Of a stretch of 64,000 nucleotides of DNA, positions 17,927 to 27,005 are shown piece by piece. Position 1 is the stretch's first letter. Every line of letters begins with the position of its first letter. The notes beneath the pieces were generated by a model. The model worked only from the letters and a program-made list of their open reading frames with translations. It did not search any database and was not told the origin of the DNA. The stretch comes from Bacteroides faecichinchillae JCM 17102. GTDB taxonomy: Bacteria; Bacteroidota; Bacteroidia; Bacteroidales; Bacteroidaceae. The stretch spans positions 1 to 64,000 of the forward strand of contig NZ_BAKK01000022.1 of the NCBI RefSeq assembly GCF_000614145.1, written 5' to 3'. Position numbers and translations under genes: made by a program.

Positions 17927-19071
17927 ACATTTCCTCCTTTCACTGATTGTACTGCTAATAAAGTTGCTTCATTCATTGTTTCTGCTACTTGAAAATGACT
18001 ATGGTCTCTTAATAATCCTCGACCTATATTTTCATTCGTTCCGGTCAGACGAACGATGACTGGAATATCTGTTTGTAGTTGGTCAAAAGCTTGAATTAAT
18101 CCTAACGCTACATCGTCACAACGAGTAATGCCACCGAAAATATTGATGAAAACAACTTCTACTTTTGAATCATTTAATAATAGCTTCATAGCTTCAACTA
18201 CTTTTACAGGATTTGAGCTTCCTCCGATATCCAGGAAGTTAGCAGGAGAACCTCCATGAAGTTTAATCATATCCATCGTGGTCATTGCCAATCCGGCGCC
18301 ATTTACCATACAGCCAATGTTTCCGTCCATATGTACATAACTAAAGCCTCTGTTTTTTGCTGTCACTTCTATTCGCTCTTCAGGAGTTGGCTCAAAAAGA
18401 GCATGTATTTCGGGGTGCCGGTACAATGCATTATCATCGAAAACCATTTTGGCATCAAGAGCTATAAGTGTACCTTGGGGTGTTAGTACCAGTGGATTGA
18501 TTTCGGCTAACGAAGCATCAGTTTCTATAAATGTCTTGTAAAGTTTTTGTAGAATAGAACTCATACGTTCTACTAATTCATTTTGCTTGAAGAATGAAAA
18601 AGCGAAACGATGTGCCAAATATGCAGGAAGTCCGATAAATGGATCAATGCTGTAACGGATAATTTTCTCTGGAGTTTTGTGAGCTACTTCTTCGATATCT
18701 ATTCCACCGGATGCACTTATGATCAAAACAACTGATCGCGTATTTCGATCGATCGTAAAACTAAGATAATATTCGGCAGCTATATCAACAGCCTCACTAA
18801 CAAGTATTTGTTTTACAGGAAATCCTTTAATAGTCATGTTTAAGATTTCATTAGCATATTGACGTACGGATTCTTTGTTGTTGGCAAGTTTAATGCCCCC
18901 GGCTTTTCCGCGGCCACCTGTCAATACTTGAGCTTTTATAGCTACTTTGTCTGTTACTATTTCTTGATAGGCTTTTATAGCTTCGTTGGCAGTGTGACAT
19001 AACACATGCTGTTCGACTGGAATCCCATACTGAGAAAAAATCTCTTTTGCCTGATATTCATGTACTTTCAT
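17923..19071 (-). CDS. sucC: Succinyl-CoA ligase beta subunit
   Basis: A 382-residue beta subunit with an N-terminal ATP-grasp domain (KVAIKAQVLTGGRGKAGGIK) and a C-terminal CoA-ligase domain with NGAGLAMTTMDMIKLHGG and INIFGGITRCDDVA. Normal length for the family. First gene of the sucCD pair, transcribed leftward. Nucleotide preference (ATP or GTP) is not decided by the sequence. Confidence 0.95.
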   Translation of the reverse strand: MKVHEYQAKEIFSQYGIPVEQHVLCHTANEAIKAYQEIVTDKVAIKAQVLTGGRGKAGGIKLANNKESVRQYANEILNMTIKGFPVKQILVSEAVDIAAEYYLSFTIDRNTRSVVLIISASGGIDIEEVAHKTPEKIIRYSIDPFIGLPAYLAHRFAFSFFKQNELVERMSSILQKLYKTFIETDASLAEINPLVLTPQGTLIALDAKMVFDDNALYRHPEIHALFEPTPEERIEVTAKNRGFSYVHMDGNIGCMVNGAGLAMTTMDMIKLHGGSPANFLDIGGSSNPVKVVEAMKLLLNDSKVEVVFINIFGGITRCDDVALGLIQAFDQLQTDIPVIVRLTGTNENIGRGLLRDHSHFQVAETMNEATLLAVQSVKGGNV

Positions 19072-19157
19072 GGATGATGGATTAAGTGTTTCTTATATAG
19101 AAAACAATCAGGCTAACCAAAAAGTTGTAGGATAAGTAAATGAAAGAGGATAAATAA

Positions 19158-19190
19158 AAAGGAATGCTCCCATGAAAAGAGCATTCCTTT
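19158..19190 (-). terminator. fabD terminator
   Basis: A perfect 12-bp stem AAAGGAATGCTC / GAGCATTCCTTT (19158-19169 and 19179-19190); on the minus strand it is followed by TTTTTATTTA, 25 bases behind the fabD stop. Confidence 0.85.
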
Positions 19191-19214
19191 CTGTGAATTA
19201 TTTAATTTATTCGA

Positions 19215-20111
19215 TTATGCTATGCCGTGAGCAACAACCGTAGAATCAATTTTCTTGATCAAACCTTGCAACACTGCACCAGGACCACATTCTGTGAAAT
19301 CTGTTGCGCCATCAGCAACCATATTCTTAACAGTTTGAGTCCAACGTACAGAAGCAGTCAGCTGAGCAACCAGATTCTTTTTGATTTCTACAGGATCAGT
19401 ATGTGGAAGTGCATCTACATTCTGATAAACCGGACATTTGGGAGTATGAATTTCAGTAGCGTTGATTGCTGCTTCTAGTTCTATTTTAGCAGGGCCCATC
19501 AATGGGGAGTGGAATGCACCACCTACCTTCAGCGGGAGTGCACGTTTTGCTCCGGCAGCTTTCATCAGTTCGCAAGCTTTTTCGATACCTGGAACGGATC
19601 CGGAGATAACGATTTGTCCTGGACAGTTGAAGTTAGCAGGAACACAAACATCACCTTCAGCATTTACTGCAGCACAGATTTCTTCTACTTTTTCATCCGG
19701 CAATGCGATGATAGCAGCCATAGTAGAAGGAGTAGCCTCACAAGCCTTTTGCATAGCCATCGCACGTGCATAAACCAATTTCAAACCATCTTCGAAACTC
19801 AAAGCTCCGGCAGCAACCAATGCAGAAAATTCGCCTAAAGAGTGACCGGCAGTCATTTCAGGTTTGAAATCGTCACCCATGCAAAAAGCGGAGATTACAG
19901 AGTGCAAGAATACAGCCGGTTGAGTAACTTTTGTCTGACGCAGATCTTCGTCAGTTCCGTTGAACATGATATCTGTTATGCGATATCCGAGGATATCATT
20001 TGCTTTTTCAAACAATTCCTTTGCTAAAGCAGAATTTTCATACAGGTCTTTACCCATTCCTACGAATTGAGCTCCTTGACCGGGAAATACAAATGCTTTC
20101 ATCTTATTCAA
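19215..20111 (-). CDS. fabD: Malonyl-CoA:ACP transacylase
   Basis: A 298-residue transacylase that loads malonyl groups on acyl carrier protein for fatty-acid synthesis. FPGQGAQ is at 9-15, the nucleophile S91 lies in GHSLGE, and GGAFHSPLM holds the catalytic histidine. A TACCTTTG box lies 29 bases before the start and a strong terminator follows, so the gene is probably transcribed alone. Confidence 0.96.
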   Translation of the reverse strand: MNKMKAFVFPGQGAQFVGMGKDLYENSALAKELFEKANDILGYRITDIMFNGTDEDLRQTKVTQPAVFLHSVISAFCMGDDFKPEMTAGHSLGEFSALVAAGALSFEDGLKLVYARAMAMQKACEATPSTMAAIIALPDEKVEEICAAVNAEGDVCVPANFNCPGQIVISGSVPGIEKACELMKAAGAKRALPLKVGGAFHSPLMGPAKIELEAAINATEIHTPKCPVYQNVDALPHTDPVEIKKNLVAQLTASVRWTQTVKNMVADGATDFTECGPGAVLQGLIKKIDSTVVAHGIA

Positions 20112-20139
20112 TATTTAAATTTATTGTTAATTGCGGGTG

Positions 20140-20147
20140 CAAAGGTA
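20140..20147 (-). promoter_or_regulatory. -7 box of fabD
   Basis: The minus strand reads TACCTTTG, matching TAnnTTTG; a TTG about 23 bases further upstream (20173-20171) may be the -33 element. Confidence 0.55.
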
Positions 20148-20178
20148 CAGATTTTTATAATATAATGGCACAATTTGT

Positions 20179-20991
20179 TTATTTTTGTGCAGTTCGGTTG
20201 GGAAAATGCCATAATGGTCCATTGCCATGACCAATATTTAATTCCTTTCCTGCTGCAATTGCGCTATTGATATATTCTTTGCTCTGACGAACAGCTTCAT
20301 TCATTGAGTATCCTTTTGCCAGATAGGTTGCAATAGCTGAGGAGAGAGTACAGCCTGTACCATGTAGGTTTTTACTTTTGATTTTTTTTTCTTTATATAC
20401 ATAGGTATTACCATCTAATGTATGAAGTACGTCACACATTTCGTTGTCTGGTAGATGTCCTCCTTTTATAAGAACAGAAATATTATATAATTCAGAGAGT
20501 TTCCAAGCTACTTCTGTCATTTCATCCGGAGTATATAATGTTTTTCCTATAAGAACCGCAGCTTCATCCAAATTAGGAGTAATTAAAGATGTAAGTGGAA
20601 ATAGTACTTTTTTTATTTCTAGAATTGCATCTTCGGTCATTAATTGGCGTCCGCTGGTAGATGTCATAACTGGATCATAAACTATATTTTGGGGCTTATA
20701 TTTCTTGATACAATCAGCTATAACGTGAACAATGGAAGTGTCATCAACCATTCCTATTTTGATACTATCCGGTTGCATATCGTCCATCACAGCTTCAATC
20801 TGTTTGCAGACAATTTCAGAAGGTAATGGGTGTACAGCTTGTACTCCTAATGTATTTTGAATCGTAATGGCTGTAATAGCAGACGCTGCATAGCCTCCTA
20901 GTGCAGAAATAGTTTTGATATCTGCCTGAATGCCTGCCCCTCCCGAACAATCAGAACCGGCAATGGATAAAATGATCGGATAACATTTCAT
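20179..20991 (-). CDS. thiD: Hydroxymethylpyrimidine / phosphomethylpyrimidine kinase
   Basis: A 270-residue ribokinase-fold enzyme that phosphorylates HMP and HMP-P in thiamine synthesis. The start IAGSDCSGGAGIQADIKT and the catalytic HGTGCTLSSAIA region near the C-terminus are diagnostic. The promoter box at 21018 leaves only a leader of about 20 bases, so no TPP riboswitch can fit in front of this copy. No other thi gene is adjacent. Confidence 0.93.
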   Translation of the reverse strand: MKCYPIILSIAGSDCSGGAGIQADIKTISALGGYAASAITAITIQNTLGVQAVHPLPSEIVCKQIEAVMDDMQPDSIKIGMVDDTSIVHVIADCIKKYKPQNIVYDPVMTSTSGRQLMTEDAILEIKKVLFPLTSLITPNLDEAAVLIGKTLYTPDEMTEVAWKLSELYNISVLIKGGHLPDNEMCDVLHTLDGNTYVYKEKKIKSKNLHGTGCTLSSAIATYLAKGYSMNEAVRQSKEYINSAIAAGKELNIGHGNGPLWHFPNRTAQK

Positions 20992-21017
20992 TTTAGACTT
21001 TTTTTATCGTTCTTCCG

Positions 21018-21025
21018 CAAAGATA
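21018..21025 (-). promoter_or_regulatory. -7 box of thiD
   Basis: The minus strand reads TATCTTTG, 27 bases before the thiD start codon. Confidence 0.55.
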
Positions 21026-21082
21026 GAATAAAAATAGTAAGGTACAAAATGACATATTGTTTTAAAATTCAATACATTGCTC

Positions 21083-21669
21083 ATGATTATGTTAGTGTTC
21101 GTGGTTTTAAAGGTACTTTTCTGATTGAACTGCAATCCATGAAACCGATTAAACATCAATATAATGTAGATATGGTGACTGTAATTGGCTTTTTTGAAAG
21201 TTCATAGACTGGATAAAGACTTCATAGTGAGTATCGAGGTAAACCATGCTACTTTAGCCGGACACACTTTAGATTTCGAATTGATGCAAACAATGATGCA
21301 AATTATCCGTAACGGTGGATTGGGTATTAGTGGTACGAACTTCGATGCTAAAACCCGTCGTAAGTCTACTGACCTGAAAGATATTTTCATTGTTCATGTT
21401 GCAGGTATGGACGCTATGGCATGTGCACTTGAAAATGCGGAACTTTGTTGAATGAATCTCCTTACAAGAAGAAGTTGACTGACCGTTATGTTTCTTTTGA
21501 TACAGGCAAAGGTGAGGAATTCGAAGAAGGGAAATTACCATTGGAAGATGTAGTTACTTTTGCTAGAACCAAAGGTGAACCAAAACAAATTAGCGGTAAA
21601 CAGGAACTTTACGAAGCGTTTCTGAACATGTATCATTTTAAAAAAATGTGGCAGTTTCAAACAAAATGA
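21083..21669 (+). pseudogene. xylA: Decayed xylose isomerase (C-terminal half)
   Basis: Three frames together give the C-terminal half of XylA. In order: GFKGTFLIE, then KPIKHQYNVDMVTVIGF, a frameshift in the T-run near 21190, then LDKDFIVSIEVNHATLAGHT, an in-frame jump straight to MMQIIRNGG, then GTNFDAKTRRKSTDL, GMDAMACALENAEL, a one-base loss near 21450, and SPYKKKLTDRYVSFDTG to the stop. The jump removes about 40 residues that hold metal ligands (the family's DANRGD and WDTDQF region). The first half of the gene is absent. Unlike the single-indel genes of this window, this one is truly dead. Confidence 0.85.
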
Positions 21670-21723
21670 CCGCTAAATTAGGTCGCATAGAGGTTAATTC
21701 TCTCCAAATTATACGGTCATTTT
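21663..21723. terminator. Long-loop hairpin between xylA remnant and yhiM
   Basis: AAAATGACCG (21663-21672) is complementary to CGGTCATTTT (21714-21723) and the T-rich side faces both ways; located between convergent reading directions. The 41-base loop is long. Confidence 0.45.
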
Positions 21724-21737
21724 ATCTTCAATATCTT

Positions 21738-22790
21738 CTATCCTTTACCGGATGTTCCGCTTTCCAAAATACTAACGATAGAGAATAATGTGAAGCAAAT
21801 AGCTCCGAGCCCTGTCAGAACGCGAGATGGAATAAAGTAATCATCATGCATTGAAGCAAGCTCAAATACGAAAGCAGCAAGGAACAAACAACTCAGTGCT
21901 GTCATTATTGGTATCAAAGGAATGCGATTGGATAGTTTGAATTCGTGTCTCCAGATTTTTGCCAGTAAAATCACTTTGCTGGAAATACTGTAGCAGACTA
22001 ATCCCAATCCGATCATGATATATCCGATTACACCATTTGTACTACTTGAATCAGCAAAAATAACAAAAAGTCCCCAAACGAGAGAGGTTGTTCCCATCAA
22101 CAAAACGAGTTCCGGCCATTTGCTGCGTTCCTTCTCTGAGTATACATTACGAATTTGACGAGCAATCGTAGCTACTAAAGCAATCAAGCTAGTACAAATA
22201 CATGCAATTCCTGCCATGACATGACCTGCTACGAAATAGGCGGGATGTGAGTGACTGCTTCCCAATAGAATAAATGCCCATATCCAAGCAACTGTTGATG
22301 TGACAATAGCTACTAATTTTAAGATACGTTCCTGTCCTTCTGAAAAAGCTCCATTAGGTATGTCATTTCCGATACTTTTAGAATTAGCAGGAATTAGAGA
22401 AAAACGTGTGGAAGAAGTTGCAGCCGTTGCTACGCACATGGTTATCAATCCTACACCTGCTACTACATGACCTGCGACAAAAGAAGAAGAGGAAGTCGAA
22501 TTTGTGAATATGCATATACCTCCGATGATGGTAATGACTGCAGCTGCATAGGCAAGTATTGGTAGACCATACTTTGACGATTTATTATAAGTATGTATGA
22601 TTTGCCTAATGATTGTTGCTGCTGTACAGAACAATGCAATACATATCATACCTAGTGAAAACACAACAGGACCAGCCACTACGCGGCTTGGTGCATCTCC
22701 ATATCCGTAAATAAATGCACCATATCCGAAGCAAAAAACAGCCATTATCAGAGGGATTGCTCTGAATAAAATACTCATTCCGTAATTCAT
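21738..22790 (-). CDS. yhiM: YhiM-type inner-membrane protein (DUF2776)
   Basis: A 350-residue membrane protein of the same length as E. coli YhiM (DUF2776), which has been linked to acid and osmotic stress survival. Both end in a near-identical stretch: SRVLTGLGAICFTLFSIVSI here. Five copies of a repeat of about 70 residues can be seen, each centred on VAGHV/GxG-like motifs: RVVAGPVVFSLGMI, FVAGHVVAGVGLI, YFVAGHVMAGIACI, NGVIGYIMIGLGLV and FIPSRVLTGLGAI. Each repeat seems to supply two helices, about ten in all. Its transport or sensing role is unknown. It has its own -7 box. Confidence 0.85.
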   Translation of the reverse strand: MNYGMSILFRAIPLIMAVFCFGYGAFIYGYGDAPSRVVAGPVVFSLGMICIALFCTAATIIRQIIHTYNKSSKYGLPILAYAAAVITIIGGICIFTNSTSSSSFVAGHVVAGVGLITMCVATAATSSTRFSLIPANSKSIGNDIPNGAFSEGQERILKLVAIVTSTVAWIWAFILLGSSHSHPAYFVAGHVMAGIACICTSLIALVATIARQIRNVYSEKERSKWPELVLLMGTTSLVWGLFVIFADSSSTNGVIGYIMIGLGLVCYSISSKVILLAKIWRHEFKLSNRIPLIPIMTALSCLFLAAFVFELASMHDDYFIPSRVLTGLGAICFTLFSIVSILESGTSGKG

Positions 22791-22847
22791 AATTAGATTG
22801 CTTTAAAATTTCAACTAAAACAAGGGTACACTCGTTTTGTTTAGGTC

Positions 22848-22855
22848 CAAAGGTA
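22848..22855 (-). promoter_or_regulatory. -7 box of yhiM
   Basis: The minus strand reads TACCTTTG, 58 bases before the yhiM start. Confidence 0.5.
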
Positions 22856-22902
22856 ATTTCTAATTGATAACTTCATGTGAATCCTATTAAAAGTCATCGC
22901 TT

Positions 22903-22936
22903 TTTGCTCGATTAAACAAATGTTTTTGTAAATTTG
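22903..22936 (+). promoter_or_regulatory. ileS promoter
   Basis: TTTG (22903-22906), a 22-base spacer and TAAATTTG (22929-22936) form a Bacteroides-type promoter about 65 bases before the ileS ATG. Confidence 0.65.
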
Positions 22937-23001
22937 CACCCTTAAAAATGGGGATACCCCTCAAATTGTAAATTGTAAATAGTAAAATCGTAGATGCAAC
23001 C

Positions 23002-26000
23002 ATGGGTAAGAGATTTACTGAATATTCGCAGTTTGACCTTTCACAGGTGAACAAAGATGTGCTGAAGAAATGGGACGAAAATCAAGTTTTCGCCAAGAGT
23101 ATGACAGAACGTGAAGGCTGTCCTTCGTTTGTATTTTTCGAAGGACCTCCCTCAGCTAACGGTATGCCGGGTATTCACCATGTAATGGCTCGTACTATTA
23201 AAGATATTTTTTGCCGTTACAAAACGATGAAAGGTTATCAGGTAAAGCGTAAAGCTGGATGGGATACTCATGGACTGCCTGTAGAGCTGGGTGTGGAAAA
23301 AGCATTGGGCATTACGAAAGAAGATATTGGTAAGAAAATCTCTGTTGCTGAGTATAACGCAGCTTGCCGTAAGGATGTGATGAAGTTTACCAAGGAATGG
23401 GAAGACCTGACTCACAAGATGGGATATTGGGTAGATATGAAACACCCTTATATCACTTATGACAATCGTTATATTGAAACATTGTGGTGGCTGCTGAAAC
23501 AGTTACATAAGAAAGGTTTACTCTATAAAGGATATACTATTCAACCGTATTCACCAGCGGCCGGAACAGGATTGAGCTCTCATGAGTTGAATCAACCCGG
23601 TTGTTATCGGGATGTAAAAGATACAACGGTTGTTGCACAGTTTAAGATGAAGAATCCTAAACCAGAAATGGCAGAATGGGGAACACCTTATTTTATCGCT
23701 TGGACAACGACACCTTGGACATTGCCCTCAAATACAGCACTTTGTGTTGGTCCGAAAATTGACTATGTAGCTGTACAATCATACAATCCTTATACAGGAG
23801 AACCCATAACAGTAGTTTTAGCGAAAGCTTTATTGAATACTCATTTCAATCCCAAAGCTGCTGAATTGAAATTAGAAGATTATAAGTTGGGAGATAAACT
23901 AGTGCCATTCAAAGTGATAGCCGAATATAAAGGTCTGGATTTGGTTGGTATGGAGTATGAGCAACTCATTCCATGGGTGAAACCGGTTGAAGTATTCGAA
24001 GATGGTAGTTGGAAAGCTAGTGATAAGGCATTTCGTGTGATTCAGGGTGATTATGTAACCACAGAAGATGGTACAGGTATTGTTCATATCGCGCCTACTT
24101 TCGGTGCAGATGACGCAAATGTAGCACGCGCTGCTGGAATCCCGTCTCTTTTCATGATCAATAAGAAAAGTGAGACTCGTCCTATGGTAGACCTGACAGG
24201 AAAATTCTATTTATTGGATGAATTAGATGAGACCTTTGTAAAGGAGTGTGTAGATGTCGATAAATACAAAGAGTATCAGGGAGTTTGGGTAAAGAATGCA
24301 TATGATCCACAATTTACAGTAGATGGAAAATTTGATGAGAAGTCAGCACAGGCTGCCGAATCGTTAGATATTGCTATCTGCATGATGATGAAAGCAAATA
24401 ATTTAGCTTTCAAAATAGAGAAGCATGTTCATAATTATCCACATTGTTGGCGTACAGATAAGCCTGTACTTTATTATCCGTTGGATAGTTGGTTCATCCG
24501 TTCTACAGCATGTAAAGAACGCATGATGGAATTGAATAAGACTATTAGCTGGAAGCCAGAATCTACAGGAACTGGTCGTTTTGGTAAATGGTTGGAAAAC
24601 TTGAATGATTGGAATCTAAGCCGTTCCCGTTATTGGGGAACTCCATTACCCATCTGGCGTACGGAAGATAATACGGATGAAAAGTGCATTGAATCAGTAG
24701 AAGAACTTTATAATGAAATTGAAAAATCGGTAGTGGCCGGATTCATGAAATCGAATCCATACAAGGATAAAGGTTTTGTGCCGGGTGAGTATAGCGAGAA
24801 TAATTATAATAAGATTGATCTTCATCGTCCATATGTGGATGATATCATTCTTGTATCTAAGAATGGAAAACCGATGAAACGTGAGATGGACTTGATCGAT
24901 GTTTGGTTTGATTCAGGTTCTATGCCTTATGCACAGATTCATTATCCTTTTGAAAATAAAGAATTGTTGGATAGCCGTCAGGTGTATCCGGCTGATTTTA
25001 TAGCGGAAGGAGTAGATCAGACACGTGGTTGGTTCTTTACATTACATGCTATAGCTACAATGGTATTTGATAGTGTATCTTATAAGGCTGTTATTTCTAA
25101 TGGTTTGGTACTTGATAAGAATGGTAACAAGATGTCTAAACGTCTTGGTAATGCTGTTGATCCATTCTCAACCATTGAAAAATATGGTTCTGATCCATTA
25201 CGTTGGTACATGATTACTAATTCTTCTCCATGGGATAACTTGAAGTTTGACGTGGAAGGTATTGAAGAAGTGCGTCGTAAATTTTTTGGAACTTTATATA
25301 ATACATATTCATTTTTTGCACTATATGCTAATGTGGATGGATTTGAATATAAAGAAGCTGATGTGCCGATGACTGAACGTCCGGAAATTGATCGTTGGAT
25401 TTTGTCTGTACTGAATACTTTGATTAAAGAAGTTGATACTTGCTACAACGAATATGAACCGACTAAAGCGGGTCGTCTGATTTCAGACTTTGTTAATGAC
25501 AACTTGTCTAACTGGTATGTACGCCTGAACCGTAAACGTTTCTGGGGTGGTGAATTTACTCAGGATAAATTGTCTGCTTACCAAACTTTATATTCTTGCC
25601 TTGAGACAGTGGCTAAGTTGATGGCTCCGATTTCTCCATTCTATGCAGATCGTTTGTATATGGACTTAATTGCAGCTACAGGACGTGATAATGTGGTTTC
25701 TATTCATTTGGCTGAATTCCCGAAATATCAGGAAGACATAATAGACAAGGAATTGGAAGCACGTATGCAGATGGCTCAGGATGTTACATCTATGGTGTTG
25801 GCCTTGCGTCGTAAAGTGAATATTAAAGTTCGCCAACCATTGCAATGTATCATGATTCCGGAAACAGACGAAGAGCAGAAAGCACATATTGAAGCTGTAA
25901 AAGCTTTAATTATGAATGAAGTTAATGTGAAAGAGATCAAGTTCGTTGATGCTGCTGCTGGAGTATTGGTTAAGAAAGTGAAATGTGACTTTAAAAAGCT

Positions 26001-26490
26001 GGGGCCGAAATTCGGCAAACAAATGAAGGCTGTTGCTGCTGCCGTAGCTGAAATGTCACAAAAAGCAATTAATGAATTGGAGAAGAATGGCAAATATTTA
26101 CTGAACTTAGATGGTGCTGAAGCTGTTATTGAAGCATCGGATGTTGAAATCTTCAGTGAAGATATTCCGGGATGGTTGGTTGCTAATGAAGGTAAGCTGA
26201 CTGTAGCACTTGAAGTTACAATAACCGAAGAATTGCGTCGTGAAGGTATTGCTCGCGAATTGGTAAACCGTATCCAAAATATTCGTAAATCAAGCGGTTT
26301 CGAGATTACAGACAAAATAAAAATAACAATCTCGAAAAATACGCAAACGGATGATGCGGTAAAAGAATATAATACTTATATTTGTAACCAAGTTTTAGGA
26401 ACATCGCTCGATTTGGTAGATGAAGTGAAGGATGGTACAGAGCTAAACTTTGACGATTTCTCTTTGTTTGTCAATGTGATAAAAGACTAA
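23002..26490 (+). CDS. ileS: Isoleucyl-tRNA synthetase
   Basis: A 1162-residue class I synthetase. The HIGH-type motif is GIHH in PPSANGMPGIHHVMART near residue 50, and the KMSKS loop reads KMSKR in DKNGNKMSKRLGNA. The editing domain (TTPWTLPSNTALCVG) is present. The length and KMSKR form place it with the long, eukaryote-like IleRS type rather than the shorter E. coli type; that type is often less sensitive to mupirocin, which is family knowledge, not shown here. It leads a rightward set with the DksA-like gene and lspA. Confidence 0.97.
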   Translation: MGKRFTEYSQFDLSQVNKDVLKKWDENQVFAKSMTEREGCPSFVFFEGPPSANGMPGIHHVMARTIKDIFCRYKTMKGYQVKRKAGWDTHGLPVELGVEKALGITKEDIGKKISVAEYNAACRKDVMKFTKEWEDLTHKMGYWVDMKHPYITYDNRYIETLWWLLKQLHKKGLLYKGYTIQPYSPAAGTGLSSHELNQPGCYRDVKDTTVVAQFKMKNPKPEMAEWGTPYFIAWTTTPWTLPSNTALCVGPKIDYVAVQSYNPYTGEPITVVLAKALLNTHFNPKAAELKLEDYKLGDKLVPFKVIAEYKGLDLVGMEYEQLIPWVKPVEVFEDGSWKASDKAFRVIQGDYVTTEDGTGIVHIAPTFGADDANVARAAGIPSLFMINKKSETRPMVDLTGKFYLLDELDETFVKECVDVDKYKEYQGVWVKNAYDPQFTVDGKFDEKSAQAAESLDIAICMMMKANNLAFKIEKHVHNYPHCWRTDKPVLYYPLDSWFIRSTACKERMMELNKTISWKPESTGTGRFGKWLENLNDWNLSRSRYWGTPLPIWRTEDNTDEKCIESVEELYNEIEKSVVAGFMKSNPYKDKGFVPGEYSENNYNKIDLHRPYVDDIILVSKNGKPMKREMDLIDVWFDSGSMPYAQIHYPFENKELLDSRQVYPADFIAEGVDQTRGWFFTLHAIATMVFDSVSYKAVISNGLVLDKNGNKMSKRLGNAVDPFSTIEKYGSDPLRWYMITNSSPWDNLKFDVEGIEEVRRKFFGTLYNTYSFFALYANVDGFEYKEADVPMTERPEIDRWILSVLNTLIKEVDTCYNEYEPTKAGRLISDFVNDNLSNWYVRLNRKRFWGGEFTQDKLSAYQTLYSCLETVAKLMAPISPFYADRLYMDLIAATGRDNVVSIHLAEFPKYQEDIIDKELEARMQMAQDVTSMVLALRRKVNIKVRQPLQCIMIPETDEEQKAHIEAVKALIMNEVNVKEIKFVDAAAGVLVKKVKCDFKKLGPKFGKQMKAVAAAVAEMSQKAINELEKNGKYLLNLDGAEAVIEASDVEIFSEDIPGWLVANEGKLTVALEVTITEELRREGIARELVNRIQNIRKSSGFEITDKIKITISKNTQTDDAVKEYNTYICNQVLGTSLDLVDEVKDGTELNFDDFSLFVNVIKD

Positions 26491-26528
26491 TACTAAATTA
26501 TTGATTAACCTTTTAAACTAGTAAAGTT

Positions 26529-26909
26529 ATGGCAGAAAAGACTAGATATTCGGATGCGGAACTCGAGGAATTCCGTGCCATTATTATGGAGAAGTTGGAA
26601 TTGGCTCAACGAGATTATGATCAGTTGAAGATGAGTCTGATGGGATTGGATGGTAATGATACCGACGATACATCTCCTACATATAAAGTTCTTGAAGAAG
26701 GAGCAAATACGCTTTCCAAAGAAGAAACAACTCGTTTGGCGCAGCGCCAACTAAAGTTTATTCAAGGATTGCAAGCTGCTTTAGTACGTATTGAGAATAA
26801 GACATATGGCATTTGCCGTGAAACTGGAAAGTTAATTCCTGCCGAACGTTTGCGTGCTGTTCCTCATGCAACGTTAAGTATCGAAGCAAAGAACAGTGGT
26901 AAGAAATAA
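26529..26909 (+). CDS. TraR/DksA family protein without zinc-finger cysteines
   Basis: A 126-residue protein of the TraR/DksA family. The N-terminal coiled-coil part (YSDAELEEFRAIIMEKLELA) and the C-terminal finger region are in place, but of the usual four zinc cysteines only one is left: YGICRETGKLIPAERLRAVPHATLSIEAKN, where C-x2-T and S-x2-A replace the two CxxC pairs. It may still reach into the RNA polymerase secondary channel. It lies 38 bases behind ileS and before lspA, an arrangement common in Bacteroides. Confidence 0.85.
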   Translation: MAEKTRYSDAELEEFRAIIMEKLELAQRDYDQLKMSLMGLDGNDTDDTSPTYKVLEEGANTLSKEETTRLAQRQLKFIQGLQAALVRIENKTYGICRETGKLIPAERLRAVPHATLSIEAKNSGKK

Positions 26910-26932
26910 TAGTTAGCTACAAGCTACTAGTG

Positions 26933-26982
26933 ACGAGCTACAAGTAGCTGCGCAATATTTTCGCACGGCACTTGTAGCTCGT
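26933..26982 (+). terminator. Hairpin between the DksA-like gene and lspA
   Basis: ACGAGCTACAAGT (26933-26945) pairs with ACTTGTAGCTCGT (26970-26982), with TGCG/CGCA inside, followed by TATTTTTAATTTT. It would end or attenuate transcription before lspA. Confidence 0.7.
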
Positions 26983-27005
26983 TATTTTTAATTTTAGATA
27001 GACAA

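Noticed and set aside
20992-21082. TPP riboswitch in front of thiD
   Set aside because: No conserved thi-box words are present and the promoter box leaves a leader of only about 20 bases.
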